Translations under genes and position numbers: made by a program | Shown here: positions 30,883 to 41,293 of the stretch, piece after piece | How the letters are laid out: each line of letters opens with the position of its first letter | Numbering within the stretch: the first letter of the stretch is position 1 | Assembly (NCBI RefSeq): GCF_001298675.1 | Contig: NZ_CYIG01000003.1 | Coordinates: forward strand, 59,771 to 123,770 | Length of the DNA stretch: 64,000 bases | Direction of reading: 5' to 3' | Source: Paenacidovorax caeni | GTDB lineage: Bacteria; Pseudomonadota; Gammaproteobacteria; Burkholderiales; Burkholderiaceae_C | The notes under the pieces: model-generated | The model's database searches: none | The model's input: the letters and a program-made list of their open reading frames with translations, nothing else | What the model was told of the DNA's origin: nothing

Positions 30883-32685
30883 ATGCCAACCGCCCTCCGC
30901 CGAACGCCGCAGCGCGGCTGGCCCCTGCTGTGGCTGGCGTGGCTGTGCTGGCTCTGCGGGGCCGCACTGCCCTGGGCGGCCCTGGCGCAAACCAGCCCCC
31001 TGCCTGCCCAGCGTACGCCGGCGCTGCTGGCCGACAGCGCGGGCAGTGTGGCGCTGTGGCCAGCAGTCACGCTGTGGGCGGACGCCTCGGGGCAGGCGAC
31101 ACTGGAGCAGGCGCTGGCGCGGCTGTCGGCCTTTGAGGCGCCCCAGGCCAGCGCCACCCTGGGAGTGCGCCAAGACGCCGTTTGGCTGCACGCCAGCCTG
31201 GCCGTGGACCCGGCGTCGGCGGGCCGCTGGACCCTGGACATCAACCACCCGGACCTGAACCGCATCGACGTTTACGTGCTGCAGGCTGACCGCGTACTGC
31301 GCCATGTGGCCCTGGGCTCCGACATCCCGCGCGCCGAACGCCCCTTGCCCGCACGCACCCCGGCGGTGGCGCTGGAGCTGCTGCCCGGCCAGCGCTACGC
31401 GCTGCTGCTGCGCGTGCAAACGCGCGGCGCCATGATCCTGCCGATCACCCTCAACACCCCGCCCGCCATGCTGGAGCGCGCGCTGAACGAACACATCCTG
31501 CAAGGTGTGCTCGCCGGGCTGGCGCTGTGCCTCATCCTCTATAGCCTGGCCCAGTGGATGAGCCTGCGCGAGCCCCTGTTCCTGCAGTACGCGCTGATGA
31601 CCAGCGGCAGCCTGCTGTACTCGCTGCATTTCTTCGGTATTGGCCAGCAGTACCTGTGGGGCCACAGCCCCTGGCTGACAGACCATGCCGTGGGGCTGTC
31701 CTCGTTCATGGCCCTGGCGGGCAGCTTCCTGTTCATGAGCCAGGCGGTGGCGGGCGATGCGCCGCAGAGCCGCTTCCTCCGGCTCATGCGCAGGGGTGCG
31801 GTGGGCGCGGCCGTGCTGGGCCTGGCCCACGCGCTCGACCTGCTCAGCCTCAAGCAGGTGGCGACGATCGTCAGCATCCTGGGCCCCATGCCGGCCCTGC
31901 TGAGCCTGCCCGGGGCACTGCGGCGCGCACGTGCCGGCGACCCCATCGGCACCACCCTGCTGGTGGCATGGCTCGTGTACGCAGGCGGCGCGGCGACCAT
32001 CATCGGCGTCATCAACGGAGCGATTCCTGTCAACTTCTGGAGCTTGCACTCGTTCCAGATCTCCGCGACGGTGGACATGCTGCTGTTCATGCGGGTACTG
32101 GGCCTGCGCACCCAGGCGCTGCGCGAGGCGGCGCTGCACGCACGCCAGGAGCGCGACGCCCTGCACTCCCTGGCGCACAGCGACGCCCTGACCGGCCTGC
32201 CCAACCGGCGCGCACTGCAGGCGGCCCTGGCGTCGGCGCTTACGCACGCGGGCCCGGGCAACCTTCTAGGGGTCTATATCCTGGACCTGGACGGGTTCAA
32301 GCCCGTCAACGACCTGTACGGCCACGATGTCGGCGACGAACTGCTGGTCGCGGCCACGCACCGCCTGCGAAGTACGCTGCGCCAGAGCGACCTGATCGCG
32401 CGGCTGGGCGGCGATGAATTCGTGGTGGTCACCGAACGCCTGCTCAGCCCACAGCAGGCGCACGACCTGGGGCAAAAGCTGCTCGACGCCTTCCATACGC
32501 CCTTCGCACTGGGCAGCGTACAGATACAGGTCGGCCTGACCATTGGCTATGCCATCGCCCCCGACGACGGCATGGACGCTGCCACACTGCTCAAGCGGGC
32601 CGACGCCGCCATGTACAGCGGCAAGCAAAGCGGCAAGTTCTGCCTGCGCCGCAACCGCGGCGACCTGGCCTTGTCGTCCGCTTGA
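30883..32685 (+). CDS. 7TMR-DISM membrane diguanylate cyclase
   Basis: About 600 residues. A signal peptide (about 1-36, ending WAALAQ) is followed by a periplasmic 7TMR-DISM extracellular domain (about 40-190, with WTLDINHPDLNRIDVYV). A block of seven predicted membrane helices (about 200-405) comes next. A short coiled coil leads to the GGDEF domain with GGDEF, I-site RQSD, DLDGFKPVND and YGHDVGDE intact. It should make c-di-GMP in response to a periplasmic ligand, possibly a sugar, since the domain is a beta-jelly-roll type. Another in-frame ATG lies at 30862; neither has a strong ribosome site. Confidence 0.88.
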   Translation: MPTALRRTPQRGWPLLWLAWLCWLCGAALPWAALAQTSPLPAQRTPALLADSAGSVALWPAVTLWADASGQATLEQALARLSAFEAPQASATLGVRQDAVWLHASLAVDPASAGRWTLDINHPDLNRIDVYVLQADRVLRHVALGSDIPRAERPLPARTPAVALELLPGQRYALLLRVQTRGAMILPITLNTPPAMLERALNEHILQGVLAGLALCLILYSLAQWMSLREPLFLQYALMTSGSLLYSLHFFGIGQQYLWGHSPWLTDHAVGLSSFMALAGSFLFMSQAVAGDAPQSRFLRLMRRGAVGAAVLGLAHALDLLSLKQVATIVSILGPMPALLSLPGALRRARAGDPIGTTLLVAWLVYAGGAATIIGVINGAIPVNFWSLHSFQISATVDMLLFMRVLGLRTQALREAALHARQERDALHSLAHSDALTGLPNRRALQAALASALTHAGPGNLLGVYILDLDGFKPVNDLYGHDVGDELLVAATHRLRSTLRQSDLIARLGGDEFVVVTERLLSPQQAHDLGQKLLDAFHTPFALGSVQIQVGLTIGYAIAPDDGMDAATLLKRADAAMYSGKQSGKFCLRRNRGDLALSSA

Positions 32686-32720
32686 TCGCCCCCGCCGGAC
32701 GTTAGAGCGTGTTCATGGGC

Positions 32721-33545
32721 TTAGTCCGCCCAGGTCACCAGCCCTGACCAGGCGGTCAGCAGCACCACCAGCCCGAACACGATGCGGTAGTAGGCAAACG
32801 GCACGAAGCTGTGCGAGCTGATGTAGCGCAGCAGCCAGCGCACGCACAGCCACGCGCTGATGAAAGAAAACACCAGGCCCACGGTGAACAGCGGCACATC
32901 GGCCACCGACAGCAGTGCGCGCTCCTTGTACAGGCTGTACACGCCCGCGCCGATCAGCGTCGGAATGGCCAGGAAGAACGAGTAATCGGTGGCCGCCTTG
33001 CGCGACAGGCCCAGCAGCATGCCGCCAATGATGGTGGCGCCGCTGCGGCTGGTGCCCGGCACCATGGCCAGGCACTGCACCAGGCCGACCTTCAGCGCAT
33101 CCAGCGGGCCCATCTCATCCACCGACTGGATACGCACGGCCGCCTGCTGGCGCCGCTCGGCCCACAGGATGATGAAGCCGCCCACGATGAAAGTGCTCGC
33201 CACCACCACCGGCGTGAACAGGTGCGCCTTGATCGCCTTGCCCAGCAGCAACCCCAGCACCACGGCAGGCAGGAAGCCGATGAGCACGTTCAGCGCAAAA
33301 CGCTGCGCCTGGCGCTGCGTGGGCAGCGCTGCCACGGTGGTGCGGATGCGTTCCCAATAGACCAGGATGACCGCAAAGATCGCCCCCGTCTGGATGGCGA
33401 TGTCGAACACCTTGGCCTTGGCGTCGTCGAACCCCAGCAGCGCGCCCGCGAGGATCAGGTGGCCGGTGGAAGAGATGGGCAAAAACTCGGTCAAACCCTC
33501 GACCACGCCCATGATGGCGGCCTTGAGCAGCAAAACGATATCCAC
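32721..33545 (-). CDS. uppP: undecaprenyl-diphosphatase
   Basis: 274-residue membrane enzyme (UppP/BacA) that dephosphorylates undecaprenyl pyrophosphate for cell-wall lipid carrier recycling; extra copies give bacitracin resistance. The catalytic motifs are [17 protein letters not shown] near residue 16 and [20 protein letters not shown] near 165. Eight or so membrane segments are visible. Start is GTG at 33545 with GAGGAA a few bases upstream. It converges on the 7TM-GGDEF gene. Confidence 0.95.
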   Translation of the reverse strand: MDIVLLLKAAIMGVVEGLTEFLPISSTGHLILAGALLGFDDAKAKVFDIAIQTGAIFAVILVYWERIRTTVAALPTQRQAQRFALNVLIGFLPAVVLGLLLGKAIKAHLFTPVVVASTFIVGGFIILWAERRQQAAVRIQSVDEMGPLDALKVGLVQCLAMVPGTSRSGATIIGGMLLGLSRKAATDYSFFLAIPTLIGAGVYSLYKERALLSVADVPLFTVGLVFSFISAWLCVRWLLRYISSHSFVPFAYYRIVFGLVVLLTAWSGLVTWAD

Positions 33546-33787
33546 GCGCGTTCCTCGCAGCGAAAAAGGGAGCGATTATCCGCCCCCACCCACCGCCCGC
33601 GCCGCCACGGCGGCATCCGGCGCCGTGGCGCCGCGTTTCGTCGCAGGGCGCTGTTCGGCAGCGATGCGGGCAAGCACAGTGCACCCCACGCCTCAGCAAT
33701 CGACCCACCGGAGCCCGCCCCATGCCCGCCCGCCAGGCCTGCCGCACAATGCGGGCCACACCGCCGCCCGTCCCGCAATCCAGCCCC

Positions 33788-34876
33788 ATGCCGCCCACCG
33801 ACCTTCCGACCTTCCTGCGCCGCGGCCTGGGCACGGCGGTTTTCTGCAGCTTCATCGCACTGGCGCTGACGCTCTCCGGCCAGGGCGCATGGGACGTGCA
33901 GTGGGCCTACTCCCTAGCCATCGGCCTGACCGCATGGCTGGTGATCGAGATGGGCTGCACCAAGGGCTGGCCGCCCGGCCCGCGCGGCGTGCTGCTGGTG
34001 CTCGCGGGCAGCGTGACCGGCTTCGTGCTGGGCACCGCCCTGGGCGACGCCTACAGCGGAACCCCGCACCCGTTGTGGCAAGGCCGCAGCTGGCAGGCCA
34101 TGCTGCTGCTCACCCTGGCCACGGGCACCATCCTGTCGTACTTCTTCTACACGCAAGCCCAGGCGCAGCAGCTGCAGCTGCACATGGCGCAGGCGCAGCG
34201 CACCGCTGCCGAAGCCCGGCTCAAGCTGCTGGAGGCACAGCTGGAGCCGCACATGCTGTTCAACACGCTGGCCAACCTGCGCGCGCTCATCGCCACCGAC
34301 CCTGAGCGGGCCGGGCACATGCTGGACCGTCTGATCGACTACCTGCGCGCCACGCTCGGCGCCTCGCGCCGCGAACGCCACCCCCTGGCCGATGAGTTCG
34401 CGCGGCTGGACGACTACCTCGCCCTCATGGCCGTGCGCATGGGCGCGCGCCTGGGCTACGCGCTCGAACTGCCCGCGCCGCTGGCCCAGGCCAGCGTGCC
34501 ACCGCTGCTGCTGCAACCGCTGGTGGAAAACGCCATCCGCCACGGGCTGGAGCCCCAGCTCGCGGGCGGGCGCATCACGGTACGCGCCCAGGCCACCGAC
34601 CAAGGCCGCCGCCTGCAACTGTGCGTGCACGATACCGGCCCAGGCCCCAGCCAAGGGCTGGACCCAGGCGTGGATCCAGGCGCGGGCCTGGACGCAACGG
34701 CAACGCCCGGCAGCGGCTTTGGCCTGCAACAGGTGCGCGAGCGCCTGGCCACGCTTTACGGGCCCGAGGGAACTCTCGAATTGATAGCTGCCAGCGCAGG
34801 TGGGACAAGCGCCATCGTCACATTTCCTTTGCAATATGCCACCGACACCCACACCGCCACGCGCCCTGATCGCTGA
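33788..34876 (+). CDS. LytS/AlgZ-type sensor histidine kinase
   Basis: About 362 residues. Four membrane segments in the N-terminal half (about 15-120) precede a His_kinase domain whose phospho-acceptor is in LEPHMLFNTLANL. The ATP-binding part has VENAIRHGLEP and DTGPG. A Gly/Asp-rich stretch (DPGVDPGAGLDATATPG) lies between DTGPG and GSGFGLQQVRERL, longer than usual for the lid. The final residues LIAASAGGTSAIV are encoded by a repeat-like sequence. Start ATG at 33788; an in-frame ATG at 33749 is also possible. The 3' end overlaps the response-regulator gene by 41 bp, which implies coupled translation. Confidence 0.9.
   Translation: MPPTDLPTFLRRGLGTAVFCSFIALALTLSGQGAWDVQWAYSLAIGLTAWLVIEMGCTKGWPPGPRGVLLVLAGSVTGFVLGTALGDAYSGTPHPLWQGRSWQAMLLLTLATGTILSYFFYTQAQAQQLQLHMAQAQRTAAEARLKLLEAQLEPHMLFNTLANLRALIATDPERAGHMLDRLIDYLRATLGASRRERHPLADEFARLDDYLALMAVRMGARLGYALELPAPLAQASVPPLLLQPLVENAIRHGLEPQLAGGRITVRAQATDQGRRLQLCVHDTGPGPSQGLDPGVDPGAGLDATATPGSGFGLQQVRERLATLYGPEGTLELIAASAGGTSAIVTFPLQYATDTHTATRPDR
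34779..34815. repeat. AGCGCTT palindromic repeat-like sequence, copy 7, in kinase 3' end
   Basis: TTGATAGCTGCCAGCGC, then GGACAAGCGCCAT, matches both halves of the repeat but without full pairing. It codes for LIAASAGGTSAI, which also fits the family, so coincidence is possible. Confidence 0.4.
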
Positions 34877-35660
34877 GGACGAACCGCTGCTGGCCGCGGC
34901 ACTGCAGCAGGCACTGGCCCGGGCCTGGCCCGGGCTGCGCGTGGCCGCCACCGTGGGCGACGGCCTCTCTGCCGTGCGCGAAGCGCTGGCGCTGCGGCCC
35001 GAGGTGCTGTTCTTCGACATCCGCATGCCCGGCCAAAGCGGCCTGGACGCCGCCGCCGCCCTGGCCGACGCCTGGCCTGCGGACGAAGCGCCCTTCCCCG
35101 CGCTGGTGTTCGTCACCGCCTACGACCAGTACGCCCTGCAGGCCTTCGAGACGCAGGCCGTGGACTACCTGCTCAAACCCGTGCAGCCCGCCCGCCTGGA
35201 AAAGACCGTGCACAAGCTGCGCCAGGCGCTGCAGCGCGGCGCCGCCCCAGCGCCGGAAGACACGTTTGCCCAGCTGCGCGCGCTGCTGCACACCCCCGGC
35301 CTGGGCGCCGCGCCAGCCGCCCCGCGCCTGCACATGATCCAGGCCATGCGCCAGACGGGCAGCGGCACGCAGATCCACTTTGTGCCCGTGGCCGAGGTGC
35401 TGTACTTCGAGGCCGCCGACAAATACGTGCGCGTGCTCACCGCCACGCACGAGTACCTGATCCGTACCCCGCTCAAGGAGCTGGCCGCACAACTCGACCC
35501 CGCCGCGTTCTGGCAGGTGCACCGCGGTACGCTGGTGCGTGCCAGCGCCATCGCCAGCGCCACGCGCGACGAAGCCGGCCGCCTGCACCTGCACCTGCAC
35601 GAGCGGCCCGAGCGCCTGGCGGTGAGTCGGCTGTATGCGCACTTGTTCAAAGCCATGTAA
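34836..35660 (+). CDS. LytTR-family response regulator
   Basis: 274 residues: an N-terminal receiver (phospho-acceptor D in FFDIRMPGQSG near residue 55; conserved lysine in LLKPVQPAR) and a C-terminal LytTR DNA-binding domain (about 170-270: VLYFEAADKYVRVLT, FWQVHRGTLV). This is the AlgR/LytR arrangement. The start ATG at 34836 lies inside the kinase gene, so the pair is co-expressed. The next gene, convergent, is a large surface protein; regulation of it is only a guess. Confidence 0.92.
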   Translation: MPPTPTPPRALIAEDEPLLAAALQQALARAWPGLRVAATVGDGLSAVREALALRPEVLFFDIRMPGQSGLDAAAALADAWPADEAPFPALVFVTAYDQYALQAFETQAVDYLLKPVQPARLEKTVHKLRQALQRGAAPAPEDTFAQLRALLHTPGLGAAPAAPRLHMIQAMRQTGSGTQIHFVPVAEVLYFEAADKYVRVLTATHEYLIRTPLKELAAQLDPAAFWQVHRGTLVRASAIASATRDEAGRLHLHLHERPERLAVSRLYAHLFKAM

Positions 35661-35678
35661 CACCAGCGCTACTAAATA

Positions 35679-35726
35679 GATAGCTGCCAGCGCTTTACCA
35701 GAAAGCGCTTAAGGCCATTTTTGGCA
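35679..35726. repeat. AGCGCTT palindromic repeat, copy 8
   Basis: GATAGCTGCCAGCGCTTT, loop ACCAG, AAAGCGCTTAAGGCC, then ATTTTTGGC. Lies between the convergent LytTR and IPTL-CTERM genes and could act as a terminator for both. Confidence 0.8.
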
Positions 35727-35738
35727 CAAGCCACGCTG

Positions 35739-38700
35739 CTATGCCGGTGCCCGGGCATGCACCCTGCGCAGGCCCACTAAGCCCAACAGCGCCGCGAGCA
35801 GCAGCGCACCCCATTCGCCCAGCGTGGGGATGGGCTGCGCATTGCCGGGTGCGGGCGCCGCCAAGAGCGCGGGCATCCCGGGGTCGGTGATCTGGCCGTC
35901 AAGCACGCCGTCGCTGTCGCCCGCGCCGCCGTCGGTCAGCAGCAGGCGCACGCTCATGCGGTCGGGCGAGAACTCGGCGCCCGGCAGCGCGTACCAGTGC
36001 GCCTGGCGGCAGGCATCGCCCGTGCAGTTCAGGCCCTCGGGGCTGGGGCCGTATTTCAGGTAGACGGCGCCCTCGGGCACGGGCTCGCTGTAGTGCACGA
36101 TGACCTGGGCCTGCGCCGCCGTGCCGCCGCTCAGGAGCAGTTGCAGGGGGTGGAAGGTGCTGCGCGCGCCCGGGGGCAGCGGCGCGGGCAATGCGGCCGT
36201 CACGCTCACGGCCGACAGGCTCCAGCCATTGTTCTGCCCGGGCATGGGCAGGTCGAGCGAGGCGCGCGCGCCCGTGCCACCGGCCAGCGCCCAGGGTGCG
36301 GTGCATGTGGCGGACGCCCCGCCCTGCGTGCCGGCGCAGGTCCAGGCGTATTGGCCACGCACGGATTGCACATCCCCAGGCTGGCCTGCGCTGCACAGCT
36401 CTGCCATCGGCGGGGTGATGCTCGCCTGGCCTTGCGCCGCGCCACAGGCACCCGCCTGCCCGGGCGGCGCAAAGCGCACGTCCACCGTGCAGTCCGCCTG
36501 CACTGCGGCGGTGGTGAACACCGCGCCCGCCAGCGTGCCGCCGCAGCCGCTGGCCGAGGCCACGGCCTGCCCCGCGCCGGGCGCCAGGGTGAACTGCGCG
36601 GCCTGTCCGTACACCACGGCCTGGGGCGTGGCGGGGGTGGCCGCGCCGTCGCCGGTGATGTCGAGGGTGACCAGGTACTGGCGCGGCGCGCTGCACTGCG
36701 CCGTGGCGCCGCCGTTCAGGCCGGTGCACTGCCAGGTGAAATCTGCCGTGCCGGTGAGCACCGCGCTCGTCTGCCCCGCAGCGCACAGGCTGGCGCCAGG
36801 TGCCGAACGCACCGCCACACCCTGGGCTGCACCGCAGGTGCCGTCCACCCGCAGTACCGCCTCCACCGCGCCCAGGTCGCAGCGGCTGCCCTGGGGGCGT
36901 GCCACGCCGCGCTGGTCGGTGGTGGGGGCCGCAGCGCAGTCCACCGCGTCGATGGCGGGGCTGCCACTGGCGGGCAGTTGCGTAGGGGTGGCGCCGCCGT
37001 TGTCTTGCAGCGGGCCGAGCAGCGGGTCCACATCCAGAATGCCGGTGCCGACGCATCCGCCTTGCACGATGCTGTCGACCACGGTCGCCGCGCAGCCGCC
37101 GATGGAGGTGCCCGTGTTGCCCCACACGATGCTGGCAGTCACGCTAGAGTCACCGTAGAGGATGGAGCCCATCGCGGTGTCCGTGACCGCATTGCCACTG
37201 AAGGTGCTGTGGGCAATGGTGGGGCGCGCGCCGGTACCATCGTTGTAAACGGCCGCTCCATCCAGGACGGCATGGTTGCCGCTGAAGGTGCTGTTGGTGA
37301 CACTGGGGCGGCTGGTGCCGCTGGCGTCGGCGTTGTTGAACAGTGCGCTGCCCCACTGGGCCACCCAATTGCCGCTGAAGGTAACGCCGGTCAGCACCGG
37401 GCTGCTGTTGCCGCTGCGCTGGCCGTTGTTGAACAAGCCGCCACCGGCCCAGCCGTAGTTGCCGCTGAAGCGCAGCTGCCGCAGCGCTGGGCTGCACTGC
37501 CGCCCAGCGCCCGCGCCGTTGCACAGCAGTCCGCTGCCCTTGATATCGACTTCCGGGATCGCCCCCCAATCGACGGACGTCCCGCCGGCGGTGAGGGTCA
37601 GCCCTTCGAGCAGGGTGAAACGGGCGTCGCCCTCGGTGGCGGTGTAAACGCCGTTGCCGTTGCTGTCATCCACCGCGCCGCCAATCACCACCACGTGGTA
37701 GCTGTTGATGCCAACGTGCTGGTTGCCTGGCAAGGGGGTGCTGCCGTCGGTTGGAGAAAAGCGCGCCACTTCGGTGATGCCCTGGGCGTTCACCTCGTCG
37801 TCGCCGCCGATGTCGCCCGACAGTACGGTGTTGCTGGCGTGCAGCACGCGCTCGTCGGGCTGCGCCGCGTTGCCGGTGTAGCCGCCCTTGATCTGCAGCG
37901 GTCGGTCAATGGCGAAGTGCCGCTCCGGGCGCCCCGCCGGGCCGGGCTTGTACACGCCCTGGCGCAGGCGGATCTCGTAGCACCGGCCCAGGTCGGCGTC
38001 GCCGTTGGCCAGCGCCAGCGCCTGCTGCAGCGCGGCGGCCTGCGCCCAGCTGCTGCCGTCACCGCTGCCATCGGGCGCGGCGTGGAGCACGGTGGTGCTG
38101 GCGCACGCAGCGGGTGCCGAGGCCAGGCCGAAGGTGGCGCCCACACTGGGCACACCGGTCACGCCGCTGAGCTGGCACGCACCCGTGCCGGTGCAAGCCC
38201 CCGTCCAGCCGGTGAACTGGTAGCCCGTGGCGGGCGTGGCGCTGCAGGTGGCGTCCTGGCCATGCGTCACCGGGTTGGGCGTGCAGGCCACCGTGCCGCC
38301 GCTGGCGGGGCTGGCGTTGGGGGTGATGGGGTAGGTGGCGGGTGCAAAGCTGGCCTGCACCGTGCAGTCGCCCACCACGGCCGCCGTGGTGTAGGTGCTT
38401 CCCACCAGGCTGCCGCCGCAGGTGCCGCCCACCGCCGCGCTGTAGCCCGCCTGGGGTGTGACGGTAAAGCTGGCCTGGGTGTTCATCGCCACCACCTGCG
38501 CCGTAGCCGGGCTGATGCTGCCATTGGCGCTGGCCGAAGGCGTGACGGTGTAGCCCTTAGGCGCCTGGCACGAGGCCTGCGCGCCGCCGTTGCTGCTATT
38601 GCATTTCCAGGCCCAACCCGCGCCCGAAACGCTGTAGTTGCTGTACGTGCCTGCGCTGCACAGGCTGCCGTCGTCGGGCGGGGGCGTCAGCGTGACCACG

Positions 38701-39647
38701 CTGTGGGCACTGCCGCAGGCACCGTCGACCGTGGCGGGCACTGCAGTCAGCGTGAAGCTGGCGCTGGTTTCCTGCATGACCGTGGCTTCGTTGCCGCCAT
38801 TGGCAGCGTTGGCGCTGGTGCCCGTGGTCTGGCCGCTGCGCAGGGTGAGGGTGGCGGTGTTGGCACCACTGGCTGGGGCCGTCAGGCGCACCGTAATTTG
38901 GTCACCGCTTGTGACGATGGCCTGTTGCACCCAAGCGCCCCCGTTTACCTGAAAGACCGGATTGCCCGCACCACTGATGCGCGCACCGCCCCAGGCTTGA
39001 CCAGTACCGGTGCTGGTTGCCAGCGTGATGGGGGAAAAATTTGTCTGCTGGCCTGCAGGTCCGCTCGTTGAGGATAACGACAAACCCGCAAAAGACTGTC
39101 CACCACGCACCAGCCGAACGTGGTTACCGTCGTTGCGGCCGCCGTCGAAGCCGAAGTAGCCATAGTAGAAATGCACGACCCACGCGTAGTACGAATCGTT
39201 GGCATAGGGCGAACCCGACCAGACGTATGAAGACGGCGTATCAGGAAACACCATACGGTTGACTCTGGGGTTATTGCCGCAGGTTTGCGTGATGCTGATC
39301 AACTCGTTTTCGTAGGCCATACGCCATGCACCGCTGGCCAGCAGGTTCTGGGTGCTGGGGGCGCTGTGCGGGTAAGGCCCCGAGTCGGTGAAGTATTTCG
39401 GCAGATAGCTTGTGGCCCAGTTTGGCCACTTGTTAGATGTCGGAGTACCCGTGCATTGCCCGGAGCTGTAAGTCATGCCTTCCACGCAGCGCTTCCACAC
39501 CAGCCCGGTGGGCCAGTGCATGGCGCTGGCCGTGCTCTCGGCCTCGCCCAGGATGTATTCGGCATCGGCGTTGTCGCCGGTGCAGTTCGATGCCTGCGCC
39601 AGCAGCGGCGCGGTGCACAGGGCCATCAAGGCCAGGATGTTTTTCAT
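35739..39647 (-). CDS. large exported beta-helix protein with IPTL-CTERM anchor
   Basis: 1302 residues. Signal peptide 1-19. The N-terminal region resembles the DUF1566/Lcl C-terminal type ([15 protein letters not shown]). Ig-like and InlB-type repeats follow, with [20 protein letters not shown] and Cys-rich [12 protein letters not shown] units recurring about four times. A right-handed parallel beta-helix region occupies about 530-870, with repeats of SxFSGN type such as [12 protein letters not shown]. The tail holds [17 protein letters not shown], then the RR anchor: an IPTL-CTERM sorting signal of exosortase type. ATG at 39647 has AGAGAGAG upstream. Likely an outer-surface adhesin or matrix protein; no exosortase gene is in the window. 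Confidence 0.87.
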   Translation of the reverse strand: MKNILALMALCTAPLLAQASNCTGDNADAEYILGEAESTASAMHWPTGLVWKRCVEGMTYSSGQCTGTPTSNKWPNWATSYLPKYFTDSGPYPHSAPSTQNLLASGAWRMAYENELISITQTCGNNPRVNRMVFPDTPSSYVWSGSPYANDSYYAWVVHFYYGYFGFDGGRNDGNHVRLVRGGQSFAGLSLSSTSGPAGQQTNFSPITLATSTGTGQAWGGARISGAGNPVFQVNGGAWVQQAIVTSGDQITVRLTAPASGANTATLTLRSGQTTGTSANAANGGNEATVMQETSASFTLTAVPATVDGACGSAHSVVTLTPPPDDGSLCSAGTYSNYSVSGAGWAWKCNSSNGGAQASCQAPKGYTVTPSASANGSISPATAQVVAMNTQASFTVTPQAGYSAAVGGTCGGSLVGSTYTTAAVVGDCTVQASFAPATYPITPNASPASGGTVACTPNPVTHGQDATCSATPATGYQFTGWTGACTGTGACQLSGVTGVPSVGATFGLASAPAACASTTVLHAAPDGSGDGSSWAQAAALQQALALANGDADLGRCYEIRLRQGVYKPGPAGRPERHFAIDRPLQIKGGYTGNAAQPDERVLHASNTVLSGDIGGDDEVNAQGITEVARFSPTDGSTPLPGNQHVGINSYHVVVIGGAVDDSNGNGVYTATEGDARFTLLEGLTLTAGGTSVDWGAIPEVDIKGSGLLCNGAGAGRQCSPALRQLRFSGNYGWAGGGLFNNGQRSGNSSPVLTGVTFSGNWVAQWGSALFNNADASGTSRPSVTNSTFSGNHAVLDGAAVYNDGTGARPTIAHSTFSGNAVTDTAMGSILYGDSSVTASIVWGNTGTSIGGCAATVVDSIVQGGCVGTGILDVDPLLGPLQDNGGATPTQLPASGSPAIDAVDCAAAPTTDQRGVARPQGSRCDLGAVEAVLRVDGTCGAAQGVAVRSAPGASLCAAGQTSAVLTGTADFTWQCTGLNGGATAQCSAPRQYLVTLDITGDGAATPATPQAVVYGQAAQFTLAPGAGQAVASASGCGGTLAGAVFTTAAVQADCTVDVRFAPPGQAGACGAAQGQASITPPMAELCSAGQPGDVQSVRGQYAWTCAGTQGGASATCTAPWALAGGTGARASLDLPMPGQNNGWSLSAVSVTAALPAPLPPGARSTFHPLQLLLSGGTAAQAQVIVHYSEPVPEGAVYLKYGPSPEGLNCTGDACRQAHWYALPGAEFSPDRMSVRLLLTDGGAGDSDGVLDGQITDPGMPALLAAPAPGNAQPIPTLGEWGALLLAALLGLVGLRRVHARAPA

Positions 39648-39672
39648 GAAAGCTCTCTCTTTGCTCTTTTTT

Positions 39673-39720
39673 AGATAGCAGCTAGCGCTTATCCATCAAT
39701 CGCTAAGGGCCGATTCGGCT
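39673..39720. repeat. AGCGCTT palindromic repeat, copy 9
   Basis: AGATAGCAGCTAGCGCTT, loop ATCCATC, AATCGCTAAGGGCC, then GCCGATTCGGC as second palindrome. Lies just upstream of the IPTL-CTERM gene. Confidence 0.8.
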
Positions 39721-39745
39721 TGCCAAACCCCGAGCACGGGGCCTT

Positions 39746-39868
39746 TCAGCCGCACCCGCCCGCCAGCAGCCCCCGCGTGAATGCGTCGATCAGCACGCGG
39801 GCCTTCTGCGGGCTCGGGCAGCGCGCAGGCGCGCTGACGGACTTCGGCTGCATCTGGCGCAGTGCGTT
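39746..39868 (-). pseudogene. 3' relic of a TAP-like hydrolase
   Basis: The minus strand reads NALRQMQPKSVSAPARCPSP, then QKARVLIDAFTRGLLAGGCG and a TGA stop. This lines up with the last 40 residues of the intact hydrolase at 42681-44501 (DALLQAQSKSSSAPAAYLDP, QKARALIDAFKRGLQ). Nothing upstream up to the lipoprotein gene at 40006 resembles the rest of the hydrolase. So a second hydrolase copy has been deleted down to its tail. Confidence 0.8.
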
Positions 39869-40005
39869 CTGCTGCTGCGGACCGGGCTGGGCTGGCTGGT
39901 GCGGTCACTGCCACTGCCACTGCAGGCGGCCAGGGCCCCTGGCAAGGCCGCCCCTTTTTTGACGATGCGGGGCATTTTGTGGCGGCTGCAATGCATGGCG
40001 CCGCA

Positions 40006-41280
40006 TCATTTGGAGGGCAGGGTTTTGCAAATACCGCGCGTATCGAGATCAATCGTGTGGGTTGTCTTCCAGACCTTGGCATTCAATATCTTTGGAATAC
40101 TCAGCTTGGTCACGATGTTGAATCGTGGCTTGGGCCGCTCCTCTGTTCCGGAATTTTCCAGATTGGTAATCTCGGCTGCGCCGATGATGTGGTTGCCCAC
40201 CCCGCCGTGGAGAAAATTGGGCTTATCGACATCCATGACTTCCACCCCCACTTTGGGCAGCCACGTTCCCCACGGATAGCCTTGATTTTCCGAAACGTCG
40301 AGATGTATTTCATACGACAGAAAGGCGTGCAGCACATTGGCGCGGCCATGAACATGCACCCGAGTGGGGCAGGCGCCCTTGTATTGCGCACTGACGGGAT
40401 AACGCCACGGCTGCCTATCGATGAATGAGAGAATGGACGCATACCTTTCTCCTTCCTGGCGCACGGTTCCTGAATCGTTCTTGATCCAGAATTTCCATGA
40501 AGGGTTGACAACGTGAAAATCCGAAGCGCCAGGCCACGGCGCTTTTTTCACCTGCGACTGCCTCTCGGTGATGAATGGCGAATTCACGTAGTGCGCGACA
40601 AAATCTTCCAGCCCGCTGGAATTTCCTGTCTTGTATTGATGCAGCAAACCGGCAAAGCTATCACCGCGCTGCGCCATCAGCGCAAGAAAGCGCGGCCAGT
40701 CGGTATTCTGGGCTTGCAGCGCCCGCAGCCAGGCGCCCTGGCTCCAGCCGGTCTGGGCGAAGAATTGCACCAATTCCTCTTCCACCGATTCCTGCGCATC
40801 GAAATACGGGTTTTCGCCCACCTGCTCGTAAAACGCCACGTAGTCCTTCACGCTGGCAAATTCCGATTGCCGGTAATCGTCGTACAGCGCGCCCACGTCG
40901 GTTTCAAAGGCGCCTATTTCGGCGGCGACGTCCGAGCCGTCATTGCGGCGCTCGGCAATACCTTGCCACAGCTGCTTGTAAAAAGTGCGCAATTCGGCAA
41001 GCCGGGAGTTTTCGGCCCCGGAGGGTGCACCCGGCTCCAGCGGCAGCGCCACCAGGGAGCCGGGCACGGGGTGCGAGGCTGCTTTGTCAGTCAGCAAGTC
41101 GCCGTCTGCCGTCACGCCATGCACCAGGTAGTGGCTCTCCTGCGTGCCGCCGTCCTGCGTGCTCATGGAAAAGGTCAATACCTCGCCGGGCCGGAAAGTC
41201 TGCGCTTCATCGCCGCCGCCGCAGGCGGCGAGGGTCAGGAGCGCCGAGAAAGCCGCACCATATCGCATTCCGATTTTCAT
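40006..41280 (-). CDS. lipoprotein of unknown function, paralogue 1
   Basis: 424 residues with lipobox LLTLAAC followed by GGG, so a lipid-anchored periplasmic or outer-membrane protein. An early beta-type segment (FRPGEVLTFSMST, THYLVHGVTADGDLL-like) precedes a highly charged helical block at about 90-245 (YKQLWQGIAERRNDGSD, YDDYRQSEFASVKDYVAF). The C-terminal half has CPTRVHVHGRANVLHAF and ends GICKTLPSK. The helical block is almost identical to paralogue 2, while the C-terminal half is only about half identical. I do not recognise the family. Last intact gene in the lipoprotein operon, 13 bp after paralogue 2. Confidence 0.82.
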   Translation of the reverse strand: MKIGMRYGAAFSALLTLAACGGGDEAQTFRPGEVLTFSMSTQDGGTQESHYLVHGVTADGDLLTDKAASHPVPGSLVALPLEPGAPSGAENSRLAELRTFYKQLWQGIAERRNDGSDVAAEIGAFETDVGALYDDYRQSEFASVKDYVAFYEQVGENPYFDAQESVEEELVQFFAQTGWSQGAWLRALQAQNTDWPRFLALMAQRGDSFAGLLHQYKTGNSSGLEDFVAHYVNSPFITERQSQVKKAPWPGASDFHVVNPSWKFWIKNDSGTVRQEGERYASILSFIDRQPWRYPVSAQYKGACPTRVHVHGRANVLHAFLSYEIHLDVSENQGYPWGTWLPKVGVEVMDVDKPNFLHGGVGNHIIGAAEITNLENSGTEERPKPRFNIVTKLSIPKILNAKVWKTTHTIDLDTRGICKTLPSK

Positions 41281-41293
41281 AAAGATGCCTTTT

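Noticed and set aside
35733..35790. Possible separate small gene at the 3' end of the IPTL-CTERM frame
   Set aside because: It is the sorting tail of the large protein in the same frame.
35997..39071. 1024-codon plus-strand open frame opposite the IPTL-CTERM gene
   Set aside because: Antisense shadow of a GC-rich gene; no signal, motif or ribosome site. The minus-strand product has a signal peptide and sorting tail.
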